DNA of 27,589 bases from JAVVEZ01 sp032250895 (GCA_032250895.1 JAVVEZ010000046.1:1-27589), one strand, 5' to 3'; shown: positions 14,415 to 22,805, counted from the stretch's first letter. A program made the numbers and translations. The notes: generated by a model from the sequence alone, not told the origin.

Positions 14415-17219
14415 ATGTCATTCAAATCCGGAAATTTTCATTATCGAAAACTCACTGCTGCCGTCGCCCTGTACTGCGCCGGTCTGACCACTGCCACCGT
14501 CCAGGCTCAAGAAGCGCAAGAAGCGGCAATAGAAGAAATTCTTGTGACGGGCTCGTTTATCATGCGCCAGAGCGACCAACCGCGGCCCATTTCGGTAATC
14601 AGCAGTGACGAAATCCAGCAGATGCAGCAAAAAAGCTCCATTTCCGAACTTTTCAAAACGCTGCCGCAGGTTACCGGTTCGGTGTCCGGCATCAATACAC
14701 AGGAAGGTGGCGGCAATTCGCCCACCAACACCATCAACCTCAGGGGGCTGGGCGCCCGGGCCACGCTGGTCCTGCTCAACGGCAAACGGCAAACCATCGA
14801 CGGCAGCGGCGAAGGCGTTGATGTCGACAACCTGGCACCTTCCATCATGATCGAACGCATCGAACTGCTCACCGACGGAGCCTCCGCCACCTATGGCAGT
14901 GACGCGGTGGCAGGTGTCGTCAATTTTATCACGCGCCGCAATTTTGAAGGCACCGAGATCAGGTCCAATATTCAAAAAATAGAAACCTCGAAAGGCAACG
15001 ACCCCGATGTCCAGTTTGGCATTGTCTCGGGTGTCAAGGGCGAGAGACTCGGCATCGTGGCCGGCCTGGAAGTCAACCATACCGAAACCATTCTGGCCGA
15101 AGAGGTTTTCGATGAAGAAAGAATGCTGATTACCCTACAGTCCAGTTTCGCCAATCCCGGCTCTTTTGTACCCGGCTCCACCGGATCGATCGTCGCCGGA
15201 CGACGTCCGGATCCGCTGTGTGGCAGTCAGACTCTGGCGCCGGGTCTGCGTGCAGGCGTGCTCAATGCTGCCGGTAACGGCTGTCTGAATATCAATTCCC
15301 TGGGCCGCACCCTGCAACCGGACCATACCCGCATCAATGGCCTGGCCGTGGTTACCCATGACCTGGGCCACGGCATTACCGGCGAATACGAACTGGGTTT
15401 TGCCCATACGGAATACGATATTCCCTTCGGCTTTGTGACCCCGCTGCTGCCGCCCCTGCCGGTGGTTCCCGCCAACAACCCGGGGGTCATCGCAGCGAAT
15501 GCGGCAGACCCGAATTTTCCGATTCAGGATTATCGCTGGTGGGGCCGGCCATTGAGTTCCGCTGACGGCATCACCGGCGCCATACATGGTTCCGAACAGG
15601 ATACCTACCGGCTGGCAGCCGAATTCAACGGACCCATTCTGGAGACTGGCTGGCAATGGCGCCTGTCCGGCACCTCGTCCCGCAACAAATCGGTATTCAC
15701 CAGCCTGGACACGCTGAATGATCGCCTGTTGAATGCTCTGAACGGCTACGGCGGCCCCAACTGTGGCCAGACCCCGGCTTCCGATCCCAGTGGACAGTTC
15801 CAGGGCAGTGGAAACTGTCTGTGGTTCAATCCCTTTGCCAACCATAGTCTGGCCTCTCCCGGCGATCCGGAATTCAACGATCCCTCGGTAACTGACTTTT
15901 TCATCGGTGACCGCGTCAATACCGGGGTTGGGGAATTGCGCACCATCAATGCCATGGTGGCGGGTGATCTTTTCGACTTGCCCGGTGGCACCACCAGCGT
16001 GGCCCTGGGCTATCAGTTCCGCAAGCAGCAGTTTTCCCAGGATTGGGACGAGGTGACCAATGGTGGCTTCAGCGCCGCCACCGGCACCGGCTTCCGTTTC
16101 AATCAGGATCCGCTGCCCGATTTTTCCGGAACCCGGGATACCGATGCGGTGTTTGGCGAAATCGTCCTGTACCCGATCGACAATCTCGAATTGCAGGCTG
16201 CGGTGCGCTATGAGGACTTTGGTTCCAGTGATTCCGTGGACCCCAAATTTGGCCTGATCTGGAGTCCCATGGAGAGTCTGAGTCTACGCGGCACCTATGG
16301 CACCTCCTTCCAGTTGCCGCGGGAAATAGAAATGTTCGGAGCCAGCACCGGCGGCGCCTCGACCCGCTCTCTCGGCGGTGAGGGTATCAATGCCCGCGGT
16401 GTCTCGAATGGTAATATCAATCTCAGGCCAATCACCTCGGACAACTGGACGGTCGGCCTGACCTGGAATATCACTGACGGCCTCAGTCTTTCAGCAGACT
16501 GGTGGGATATCGAATTCAAGGACCTGGTTGCCGCTGAAACCGCTGATCTGATACTTCTCGCCGATATGGCGGACGGCTTTATCACCGCCCCCCAGATCGT
16601 GCTGCGCGATGGCGTTCCCAACGAGGTCTGTGAAGTCACCGGACGCTGGAGCGGCAGCGGTCCCCTGCCGGCAGGCTGCATCAGCGGCAATGACATCCAG
16701 ACCTTCGTGACCAGCTTCATCAATCAGGATGGACAGAACACCAATGGTCTGGACTTTACTCTCGACTACCGTTTCGATGCCCTGGGCAGCGAATGGGGCG
16801 CCAGGGTGAACGCCACCTGGACCAATCAGTATAATATTTTCAGCTCTGGTCAGAAATTTGATGGTGTCGGCAGCCACAATACGCTCAACCTCGGCGTGCC
16901 CAATGCCGAATGGCGCGGCAATATTGCCTTCGACTGGCGCCGGGGCGACACCTTCGCCCGGACCACCCTGCGTTATATTTCAAAGCTGAAGGAGGATGAC
17001 GTGGCCAACAGTCCACTGACAGAGGAGGATAATTTCATCACCGTGGATCTGGTGGCAGGCGCCAAACTCTTCGGCAACATCGATCTCACCGCCACCGTCC
17101 TGAATGTCTTCGATGCATCAGACCCGGCCAAGCAGAATACCCTGCTGCCGGTGACGACCTCGATTTATGACTGGCGTGGCCGGGTCTTCCGCCTGGGTCT
17201 GGGCATGAGCTTCAACTGA
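14415..17219 (+). CDS. TonB-dependent outer-membrane receptor (1)
   Basis: A receptor of about 934 residues for active uptake across the outer membrane. It has a signal peptide (ending TTATVQAQ), a TonB-box-like EEILVTGS at about 37-44, a plug domain with the family hallmarks NLRGLGARATLVLLNGKR and DGASATYGSDAVAGVVNFI, and a long beta barrel ending in an aromatic-rich strand (FRLGLGMSFN). No N-terminal STN signalling domain is seen. I prefer ATG 14415 over ATG 14409 because AGGGGGAG (14401-14407) is then properly spaced. The ligand is unknown; its convergent position next to the ring-cleavage operon suggests an aromatic or polyphenolic substrate, or its iron complex, by inference. It ends at a hairpin terminator shared with that operon. 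Confidence 0.93.
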   Translation: MSFKSGNFHYRKLTAAVALYCAGLTTATVQAQEAQEAAIEEILVTGSFIMRQSDQPRPISVISSDEIQQMQQKSSISELFKTLPQVTGSVSGINTQEGGGNSPTNTINLRGLGARATLVLLNGKRQTIDGSGEGVDVDNLAPSIMIERIELLTDGASATYGSDAVAGVVNFITRRNFEGTEIRSNIQKIETSKGNDPDVQFGIVSGVKGERLGIVAGLEVNHTETILAEEVFDEERMLITLQSSFANPGSFVPGSTGSIVAGRRPDPLCGSQTLAPGLRAGVLNAAGNGCLNINSLGRTLQPDHTRINGLAVVTHDLGHGITGEYELGFAHTEYDIPFGFVTPLLPPLPVVPANNPGVIAANAADPNFPIQDYRWWGRPLSSADGITGAIHGSEQDTYRLAAEFNGPILETGWQWRLSGTSSRNKSVFTSLDTLNDRLLNALNGYGGPNCGQTPASDPSGQFQGSGNCLWFNPFANHSLASPGDPEFNDPSVTDFFIGDRVNTGVGELRTINAMVAGDLFDLPGGTTSVALGYQFRKQQFSQDWDEVTNGGFSAATGTGFRFNQDPLPDFSGTRDTDAVFGEIVLYPIDNLELQAAVRYEDFGSSDSVDPKFGLIWSPMESLSLRGTYGTSFQLPREIEMFGASTGGASTRSLGGEGINARGVSNGNINLRPITSDNWTVGLTWNITDGLSLSADWWDIEFKDLVAAETADLILLADMADGFITAPQIVLRDGVPNEVCEVTGRWSGSGPLPAGCISGNDIQTFVTSFINQDGQNTNGLDFTLDYRFDALGSEWGARVNATWTNQYNIFSSGQKFDGVGSHNTLNLGVPNAEWRGNIAFDWRRGDTFARTTLRYISKLKEDDVANSPLTEEDNFITVDLVAGAKLFGNIDLTATVLNVFDASDPAKQNTLLPVTTSIYDWRGRVFRLGLGMSFN

Positions 17220-17228
17220 TTAGGGTGG

Positions 17229-17263
17229 ATAACTCTGGGGCCGTAGAGACACCCCAGAGTTAT
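17229..17263. terminator. Hairpin between two convergent transcription units
   Basis: ATAACTCTGGGG (17229-17240) and CCCCAGAGTTAT (17252-17263) form a perfect 12-bp stem with an 11-base loop, between the receptor gene stop and the end of the dioxygenase gene. T tracts are weak on both sides, so termination strength is uncertain, but placement fits a bidirectional terminator. Confidence 0.6.
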
Positions 17264-17291
17264 TCGAGGTTCCCCAGCGCTCCGAGCGGGA

Positions 17292-18302
17292 TCAGCGCCA
17301 GTAGACAAAGCCCTGAGCGGTGCCGGTACCGGCTTCGCTGCGGTAGCAGGGAATGTAGTCGATGGTCCCGCCAGCAAGACCGGTATCAAACAGAGCGCCG
17401 GCGGCGGCTATCCAGTTGCGGATTTCCGAGGTGCCCTGTTTCAGTATGTTCTGCGGGACTGAGCTGAGAAAGCTCTTGTCTTTCTCTTGCAGGGCCGTCA
17501 ATAAGCGCTGATCGAAATCCTCATCAATCGTAAAGTGGGTCAGACCGCCGGAGCCGAACACCGCCACTCTGAGATCCTTGTCCCAGGCCTTGACGCAGCG
17601 TCCGATGAACTCGCCCATGTCGAAACAACGCTTTGCGGTTGGTTGATTCGGCGGAAAAAACGTATTGGTGATGACCGGCAGGATCGGAACCGCCTTGTCC
17701 TTCATCACGCGCCGGATTATCCAGCTGAAGGCGTGGGGGGTGCCGATATGATGATGCTTGCCGGTATCCGGCCACTCCCGGCTGGCGGCAAAATCAAAGC
17801 CTTCTTCCAGGGCTTTGGCAAACACGATGTCTGCCAGCTCGGGCAACCCCGGCCAGACCACGGGCACGTCCGGGCGATAGGCCCATTCACTCTCCCGGAT
17901 ACCGACCGGCAGATGCGCGGAACGTTCCTCTTCCATGGGTTTCTGCCAGAAGGTATCGCCATGATAGATGGTAAACATGGGCTGCATGCTGTCCCTGATC
18001 AGTTCGCGCTGATCATTGCCCATGATGATGGCCACATCGGGTTTCACCTCATCCCATAGTTGAGCCAGTCTGGCCACGCCCTGCTGGCAACGGGCATGGC
18101 GCCGGGTTCGTTCTTCCAGCGTGATCTGCTCGGCAAAGTTCTCATGCCTGCGCAGTGCCACGAGTTCCTCGAAACTGTATTCGCTGCCCCTGAACCAGTG
18201 TCTGATCTTGTGATCATGGGGCACCCTGAGCATCCACTCCTCGGGGCTGGTGTTGAGGATGGGGCCGTGGGTGCTCCACATGCCCAAGACGATTTGCGCC
18301 AT
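17292..18302 (-). CDS. Class III extradiol ring-cleavage dioxygenase (LigB superfamily)
   Basis: A 336-residue non-haem iron(II) enzyme that opens catecholic rings, probably of a gallate- or protocatechuate-like acid. Putative ligands are H12 (STHGP) and H53 (RRHENF), with a candidate glutamate near 261; H190 (IGTPHAF) sits where the catalytic histidine of LigB lies. The block DVAIIMGNDQRELIRDSMQP resembles single-chain members (DesZ-like) that carry a conserved DDQ or NDQ motif. No LigA-type small subunit is fused or adjacent, unlike LigAB and gallate dioxygenases. It is the last gene of a four-gene operon, 15 bases after ligJ. AAGGA precedes the ATG. The superfamily is firm; the substrate is inferred from the downstream-pathway genes. 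Confidence 0.85.
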   Translation of the reverse strand: MAQIVLGMWSTHGPILNTSPEEWMLRVPHDHKIRHWFRGSEYSFEELVALRRHENFAEQITLEERTRRHARCQQGVARLAQLWDEVKPDVAIIMGNDQRELIRDSMQPMFTIYHGDTFWQKPMEEERSAHLPVGIRESEWAYRPDVPVVWPGLPELADIVFAKALEEGFDFAASREWPDTGKHHHIGTPHAFSWIIRRVMKDKAVPILPVITNTFFPPNQPTAKRCFDMGEFIGRCVKAWDKDLRVAVFGSGGLTHFTIDEDFDQRLLTALQEKDKSFLSSVPQNILKQGTSEIRNWIAAAGALFDTGLAGGTIDYIPCYRSEAGTGTAQGFVYWR

Positions 18303-18317
18303 GGTCCGGTCCTTTTG

Positions 18318-19337
18318 CTACAGTTTGAAAACCTTCTTCGCGTTGCCTTCAAAAATCTTGTACTTGTCTTCCTCACTCAGCCACTCGATGCTCTGAATCA
18401 GCGGCACGGTGCGATCGTAGGTTTCCCCGGTTTCATGGTTGATGGAGGAACCCACACCGGGACACTCGGAACCATAGAGCACATGATCGACGCCTACCAC
18501 CTTGATCAGCAGTTCCAGCGCTTCCCTGCTATAGAGCACGGTGTCGTAATACATGTTGCGCATGCGGTCGATGAACAAACCCTTGCTGTTTTCACCCTGG
18601 GCGCCGCCACGGGCGGAACCGGCGTTGAAACGCCCCACCTGGTAGGGCATGGCTCCCCCGCCGTGAGACACAACCACCTTGAGTTCGGGAAAATCCTCAA
18701 ACACAGAGGAATTGACAAAGCCATAGACCGCTGTGGTTTCCTCATTGATGAAATACATGCTGTAGGGTTCACGCTGCGGATTTCTGGAACCTGCGGTATG
18801 AATATGCAGTGGTACATCCAGTTCGCAGGCCTTTTCATACAGCGGGTACCAGTAGCGGTCACCCATGGGCGGCGCCTTGTTACCGTCGTTTTCATAGGGA
18901 TCGGGGTTCAGCAGGAAGCCTTTGAAGCCATAGGTCTTGACACAATACTCCATCTCGGCAAGCACCACACTGACCGGCTCGCCACCCTGCTGCGGCAGCC
19001 CGCCGATTCCAAAAAACCGGTCCGGCATCAGTCGCACACTGTCGGCGATGATCCTGTTGACTTCATGAATGTACCAATCCACCAGGTATCCCGGCTTTTC
19101 AGAATGCATGGTCTGAAATGGTCGGGGTGAAATGAGCTGCATGTCAATCCCGTTATTGCGCATGTGTTCGAGATGACCACAGGGCGCCATTTCTTTGCGG
19201 TTCCAGGCGGCAAGCAGCTGCTCATCGCTGTAGTTGACCGCACCTCGGCCATGGGAGCCGCGATGAGACACCAGGCCGGCCTTGTAGCCTGCCAATTGCG
19301 GGGGAGCCGAGACATGGGCATGACAATCAATGATCAC
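18318..19337 (-). CDS. ligJ: 4-oxalomesaconate hydratase, LigJ-type
   Basis: A 339-residue zinc hydratase of the amidohydrolase superfamily that adds water to 4-oxalomesaconate, giving 4-carboxy-4-hydroxy-2-oxoadipate in the protocatechuate 4,5-cleavage and gallate pathways. Similarity to the Sphingobium LigJ sequence I remember is strong along the whole length (IIDCHAHVSAP, AHRGSHGRG-like SHRGSHGRG, GFKGFLLNPDPYEN, GDRYWYPLYEKACELD, VVVSHGGGA, YGSECPGVGS). Metal-site residues are H6, H8, H178 and probably E291, with H225 nearby. Length is normal. The start is GTG at 19337 with GGAG ten bases upstream. It lies between an RraA-type aldolase and the dioxygenase in one operon, exactly the enzymes that act after and before it in the pathway. 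Confidence 0.9.
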   Translation of the reverse strand: MIIDCHAHVSAPPQLAGYKAGLVSHRGSHGRGAVNYSDEQLLAAWNRKEMAPCGHLEHMRNNGIDMQLISPRPFQTMHSEKPGYLVDWYIHEVNRIIADSVRLMPDRFFGIGGLPQQGGEPVSVVLAEMEYCVKTYGFKGFLLNPDPYENDGNKAPPMGDRYWYPLYEKACELDVPLHIHTAGSRNPQREPYSMYFINEETTAVYGFVNSSVFEDFPELKVVVSHGGGAMPYQVGRFNAGSARGGAQGENSKGLFIDRMRNMYYDTVLYSREALELLIKVVGVDHVLYGSECPGVGSSINHETGETYDRTVPLIQSIEWLSEEDKYKIFEGNAKKVFKL

Positions 19338-19426
19338 TTTGCTGTTTCTCCGAAGGGTTCAGGATGTGGGCAGTTTACAGGCTGCCGGTGCAGATTTGTA
19401 GAAAATCAGGCACTGTGGCATGTGTA

Positions 19427-20089
19427 TCATTTATCCGGGGTTTGCAGGGAATGGTACTTCATCTGTGCCCTGGCCTCGGCGATGCTGTGGCCTTCGGCAA
19501 GGTATTGGCGAATTTTCGCCTCCGCCGCATCGATCTGTTCGGCAACATTCAGGACCTCTTCTTCGCGGGCCGCCGGGATCACCACGACCCCATCGGCATC
19601 ACCCCGGATCAGGTCTCCCGGCTGGACCCGGGCATCACCGATGGTCACCGGCACCTGCTCGGCGTCCACCTGTACCCTATCCTTGCCGGTACGCATGGAA
19701 TAACTGCGGCTGTAGATGGGATAGCCCAGGCTCAGGCACAGGTGCACGTCACGGCAGGCGCCGTCGATCACGGTGCCCGCCAGGCCTTTCTTGTCGGCCA
19801 GGAAGGTCAGGATGTCGCCCCAGACCGTGGCATCCTCACGACCGCCATTGTCAATGACCACCACGGTGCCAGGTTCCAGTTTGTCAATGAAGTCACCCAC
19901 GGTACCGGGATTGTGCGCATCGACCGGACCATAGAGTATGGTATAGGCACGTCCGGCCAGACGGAAATCATGATCGCGTGGCTTGATGCCCAGGCACTGT
20001 CCGGCTATGCGCAATTTATCCAGTGCATCGCTGAGCGTGGCCGTGTCCAGCTTGCCCGCTCTTGCCACATTTTTATCTTCAGCGGTCAT
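19427..20089 (-). CDS. RraA-family aldolase (4-carboxy-4-hydroxy-2-oxoadipate aldolase-like), A
   Basis: A 220-residue class II aldolase of the RraA/HMG-aldolase fold, which splits 4-carboxy-4-hydroxy-2-oxoadipate into pyruvate and oxaloacetate and often decarboxylates oxaloacetate. The active-site pattern is intact: GGREDATVWGDI (about 82-93) and GTVIDGACRD (about 105-114), where the final R-D pair holds substrate and metal, followed by YPIYSRSYS. It starts 14 bases after the sister RraA gene, behind GGGGAAATGA, and precedes ligJ by 89 bases. This is the more canonical of the two and the better candidate for the pathway's last step. A role like the RNase E inhibitor RraA is unlikely given its neighbours. 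Confidence 0.85.
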   Translation of the reverse strand: MTAEDKNVARAGKLDTATLSDALDKLRIAGQCLGIKPRDHDFRLAGRAYTILYGPVDAHNPGTVGDFIDKLEPGTVVVIDNGGREDATVWGDILTFLADKKGLAGTVIDGACRDVHLCLSLGYPIYSRSYSMRTGKDRVQVDAEQVPVTIGDARVQPGDLIRGDADGVVVIPAAREEEVLNVAEQIDAAEAKIRQYLAEGHSIAEARAQMKYHSLQTPDK

Positions 20090-20103
20090 TCATTTCCCCG
20101 TTT

Positions 20104-20766
20104 TCATTGCTTGTTCAGCATGTTTTCGTAATTCGTACCCATGACCTGCGATACCGGCCTGCCGGCCAGTACATCCGCCGTCATGAGCCTTTCCTTGCCG
20201 GCAATGGCCTCTGCCGTCGCAAGCACGCCGGCGGCAAGCGCCTGCGGCACGAACACCACACCACTGCCATCGGCAATCACGTAATCGCCCGCGTTGACCA
20301 CGACATCCCCCACCTTGACGGGCGTGCCGAAGGATTCTTCAAACACCCTGCCCCGGGCCGTGCGGGTGGTGACAAAGCGGGAAAACACCGGAAAGCCGAT
20401 GTCTTCATACTCATCGATATCCCGCGCCGGACCCTCCATGATGACACCGCGCACACCCTTGATCTGGGCGGCATTGGCCAGGACGCCGCCCCAGCCGGCA
20501 CAGTCGATGCCGGTGCGCTGTTCCACCACGATCACCGTCTGGCTGTCGGCCGCCTCGATGGCGGCCGTGCCCAGGTGACGTCTGGAACCGCCTTCCGGTG
20601 CCGTGTCGTGCAGTTTGACCGTCTGTACCCGGCCGACGATGCGCTTGCGGGTGGAACGGCGCTGCAGACCGGACACCGCGCCCGGCGAATTCAGCGCGTC
20701 CAGCGCATCGGACACCGCACAGGCATCCAGCTTTTCCATTCTGGCAATGATCTCTTTTACATCCAC
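20104..20766 (-). CDS. RraA-family protein, B (second putative aldolase)
   Basis: Also 220 residues with a GTG start at 20766, chosen because GGAGGT sits six bases upstream; the frame is open 102 bases further up without coding sense. Motifs are DCAGWGGVLANAAQIKG and VIMEGPARDI, so the usual D of DGxxRD is replaced by E while the R-D pair is kept. The C-terminal half (PVKVGDVVVNAGDYVIADG, SGVVFVP) is normal for the family. It is the first gene of the operon, so its product is probably made in similar amounts to aldolase A. The two differ greatly in sequence, so this is not a recent duplication; a different substrate or a hetero-oligomer is possible. Confidence 0.8.
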   Translation of the reverse strand: MDVKEIIARMEKLDACAVSDALDALNSPGAVSGLQRRSTRKRIVGRVQTVKLHDTAPEGGSRRHLGTAAIEAADSQTVIVVEQRTGIDCAGWGGVLANAAQIKGVRGVIMEGPARDIDEYEDIGFPVFSRFVTTRTARGRVFEESFGTPVKVGDVVVNAGDYVIADGSGVVFVPQALAAGVLATAEAIAGKERLMTADVLAGRPVSQVMGTNYENMLNKQ

Positions 20767-20986
20767 CGCTTCACCTCCGTCACAGTACCGGGATGATACC
20801 GCAAAGGACTTTCTGCAGAAACTGCTGCCCGGCGCTCGGCTTGCTTTGGCAGGACTGCCGGCCATCATCGTGGGACACCCGCAATCGGACGGTCATGAAT
20901 GGGGACACGGATAAGGAAGCCCTGAATAACTCTGGCGTATCTCTGGCCTGTCAGGCAGTGCCAGGGCCAAGGCGCCCTTGCGAAGG

Positions 20987-21382
20987 TCAGTTCGCCTTTT
21001 CGCGGGCGCTTGCCCAGAGCGCCCTCCCGGTCTCGGTGTGGATGACCGAGGAGGCATTGGCGGTGTTCGTGCCATCGCGTGCGCCGAAGCCTTTGATGGT
21101 CAGCTGCACTCCCGGCTTGACTGTGTCAGGCGTCATACCGCTGCGCATCAGTGAGTTGATGCCGAGCAGTTCAATGGCCCAGCGCTGAGGCTCGCCGGCC
21201 TTGTCCTCTGTCTCGATGAAAACCCAGGCGTGGGGGTTGGTCCATTCAACATTCATGACGGTGCCTGTCAGATTCACCGGTCGTCCCACATCAAACTGGG
21301 CCGAAAATGAATGGTGTGCCAATGCACTGGCAGACAGGATCAGGGTTCCGAGCCCCGGCAAAAGTGATCTTGCGATGCGCAT
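20987..21382 (-). CDS. DUF6152 family secreted protein (second copy)
   Basis: A 131-residue protein with a signal peptide (MRIARSLLPGLGTLILSASALA) and a mature start HHSFSAQFD. It has VEWTNPHAWVFIET, WAIELLG and a C-terminal HTETGRALW. This is the same family as the gene at 9923, with the double histidine, the NPHA motif and the W-A/C-x-E-L motif kept. The function is unknown. GGGGGG lies seven bases before the ATG. It is divergent from secreted-family copy 3 with 121 bases between the starts, a shared control region. On its own strand it lies about 220 bases upstream of the aldolase operon; that gap holds no gene I can see. Confidence 0.8.
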   Translation of the reverse strand: MRIARSLLPGLGTLILSASALAHHSFSAQFDVGRPVNLTGTVMNVEWTNPHAWVFIETEDKAGEPQRWAIELLGINSLMRSGMTPDTVKPGVQLTIKGFGARDGTNTANASSVIHTETGRALWASAREKAN

Positions 21383-21503
21383 GACATGCCCCCCTGTTTG
21401 GAGTTCTTGTGTTCAAATGATAAAACTATACTATAGGCTGCTCAGGAAAAGACCAATAAAAATCATCGGGTCGATCATCGGAATCTGAGCAGGAGGGGCC
21501 TTA

Positions 21504-22580
21504 GTGAAACAACTTGCGACTTTCATCATTCTGCTGGCACTGACGGCGCCGTTGTATGCGCAGTGGTTGGATCTGACCACGCCCGGCATTCCGCGGACCG
21601 CGGCAGGCGAGCCGGACCTGGGTGCTCCGGCACCCAGGGATGCCCAGGGCCGTCCCGATCTGTCCGGTCTGTGGGTGCCCGTGGCCGCACAGGGAGGACT
21701 GTTCGATACGAAAAATATCCAGCCCTGGGCTCTTGAGACCATGGCACGGCACGAGAGCAACTTTTACGCCGATGACCCGCGTTTCCACTGTCTGCCCAGC
21801 GGACCGGGTGCCTATCCGGCAGGACTGTCCGTAGGAGGGACGCGGCGGATCGTACAGCATCCGCGTGTGGTCGCAGTGCTCAACCCGGACATGAGCTACC
21901 GGCAGATATTCATGGACGGCCGCGACCTCGAGGCGGCACCGTTCCCTACCTGGATGGGCTATTCCGTCGGTCACTGGGAAGGCGATACCCTGGTGGTGGA
22001 AAGCAATGGCTTCAATGACAAGACCTGGTTGACCCGCGAAGGCCTGCCGCACACGGCGCAGCTGCGGATTACCGAGCGCTACCGGCGCACGGATTTTGGC
22101 CACATCGAACTTACGATCAGCTACTCGGACCCCGGCACTTTCACCCAGCCGGTGGAGGCCGTCGTCTCGCTGGAATACCGCGCCGATGCAGTGATGATGG
22201 AAGTCGTGTGTAACGAATCCTCGATGGGCTCCAACCAGTGGAACGGTGAAATCTCCCAGTCCGATGAGCAGGAGGTTGACGTGCCCGTTGAGGTGCTGGA
22301 GAACTATGTGGGCACCTATCAGGGCGCCTGGCTGAGCAGCCTGATTACGGCTGAATTCATACTCGAGGACGGCGAGATATATCTGGTCAGGACCCCGCGT
22401 TACTCGGACACCGGGGGCAATACCGATTCGGCGAAATACCGTCTCGTTGCCCAGTCCCAGACCGCCTTCGACTGCAGCTGCGGGTTGGGCTTCGTGTTCA
22501 CGGTTGACGACAGTGGCGTGGCCACCGAAGTCGCGGAGATTCATGTCTCGGGTGCCTGGCCTTTCGAACGTGTGCGTTGA
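21504..22580 (+). CDS. Secreted protein of an uncharacterised family (copy 3, with extra C-terminal domain)
   Basis: A 358-residue exported protein starting at GTG 21504 behind AGGAGGGG. The signal peptide ends around PLYAQ. The core to about residue 245 follows copies 1 and 2: DDPRFHCLPSGPG, YRQIFMDGRDLE, GYSVGHWEGDTLVVESNGFN, TREGLPHTAQLRITERYRR and a late cysteine (MEVVCNES). The HP of the MDGR-x-HP motif is lost. Unlike the others it has an extra domain of about 100 residues starting PVEVLENYVGTYQ, resembling the small beta domains (DUF3471-like) found after penicillin-binding-type domains, with a CSC pair near its end. The function is unknown. It is divergent from a DUF6152 gene. Confidence 0.78.
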   Translation: MKQLATFIILLALTAPLYAQWLDLTTPGIPRTAAGEPDLGAPAPRDAQGRPDLSGLWVPVAAQGGLFDTKNIQPWALETMARHESNFYADDPRFHCLPSGPGAYPAGLSVGGTRRIVQHPRVVAVLNPDMSYRQIFMDGRDLEAAPFPTWMGYSVGHWEGDTLVVESNGFNDKTWLTREGLPHTAQLRITERYRRTDFGHIELTISYSDPGTFTQPVEAVVSLEYRADAVMMEVVCNESSMGSNQWNGEISQSDEQEVDVPVEVLENYVGTYQGAWLSSLITAEFILEDGEIYLVRTPRYSDTGGNTDSAKYRLVAQSQTAFDCSCGLGFVFTVDDSGVATEVAEIHVSGAWPFERVR

Positions 22581-22620
22581 CAGTGACGGCACTTCCCTGT
22601 GCCGTTTGGCAGACTTGCTG

Positions 22621-22805
22621 GGAGCCTGTCGGACTCCTAGGAGCCTATCGGACTCAGGCTGATTCTACTGCGGCGGCGGGAAATCGGCCCCTTTTTCCGC
22701 TCTTTTTCGTTAAATAGACCCCACTATTCGCCTCAAAAGACCGAAAAAATGGACTCGATTTCCCACTCGCCTCGCTACGAACACCTGAGTCCGACAGGCT
22801 CCTAG
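22621..22805. repeat. CTAG-bounded full-length hairpin element (MITE-like) with a 19-bp tandem tip
   Basis: The element runs from CTAG at 22637 to CTAG at 22805 (169 bases). The 22-base ends (CTAGGAGCCTATCGGACTCA... and, read inwards, CTAGGAGCCTGTCGGACTCA...) differ at one base, and an inner pair (GGGAAATCG with CGATTTCCC) continues the fold. Just outside, GGAGCCTGTCGGACTC at 22621 repeats the left tip with a 19-base period. On the minus strand the core CCATTTTTTCGGTC...GAGGCG.ATAGTGG...TAACGA matches the element at 26747. The right end supplies the TAG stop of the second TonB receptor. Confidence 0.85.
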
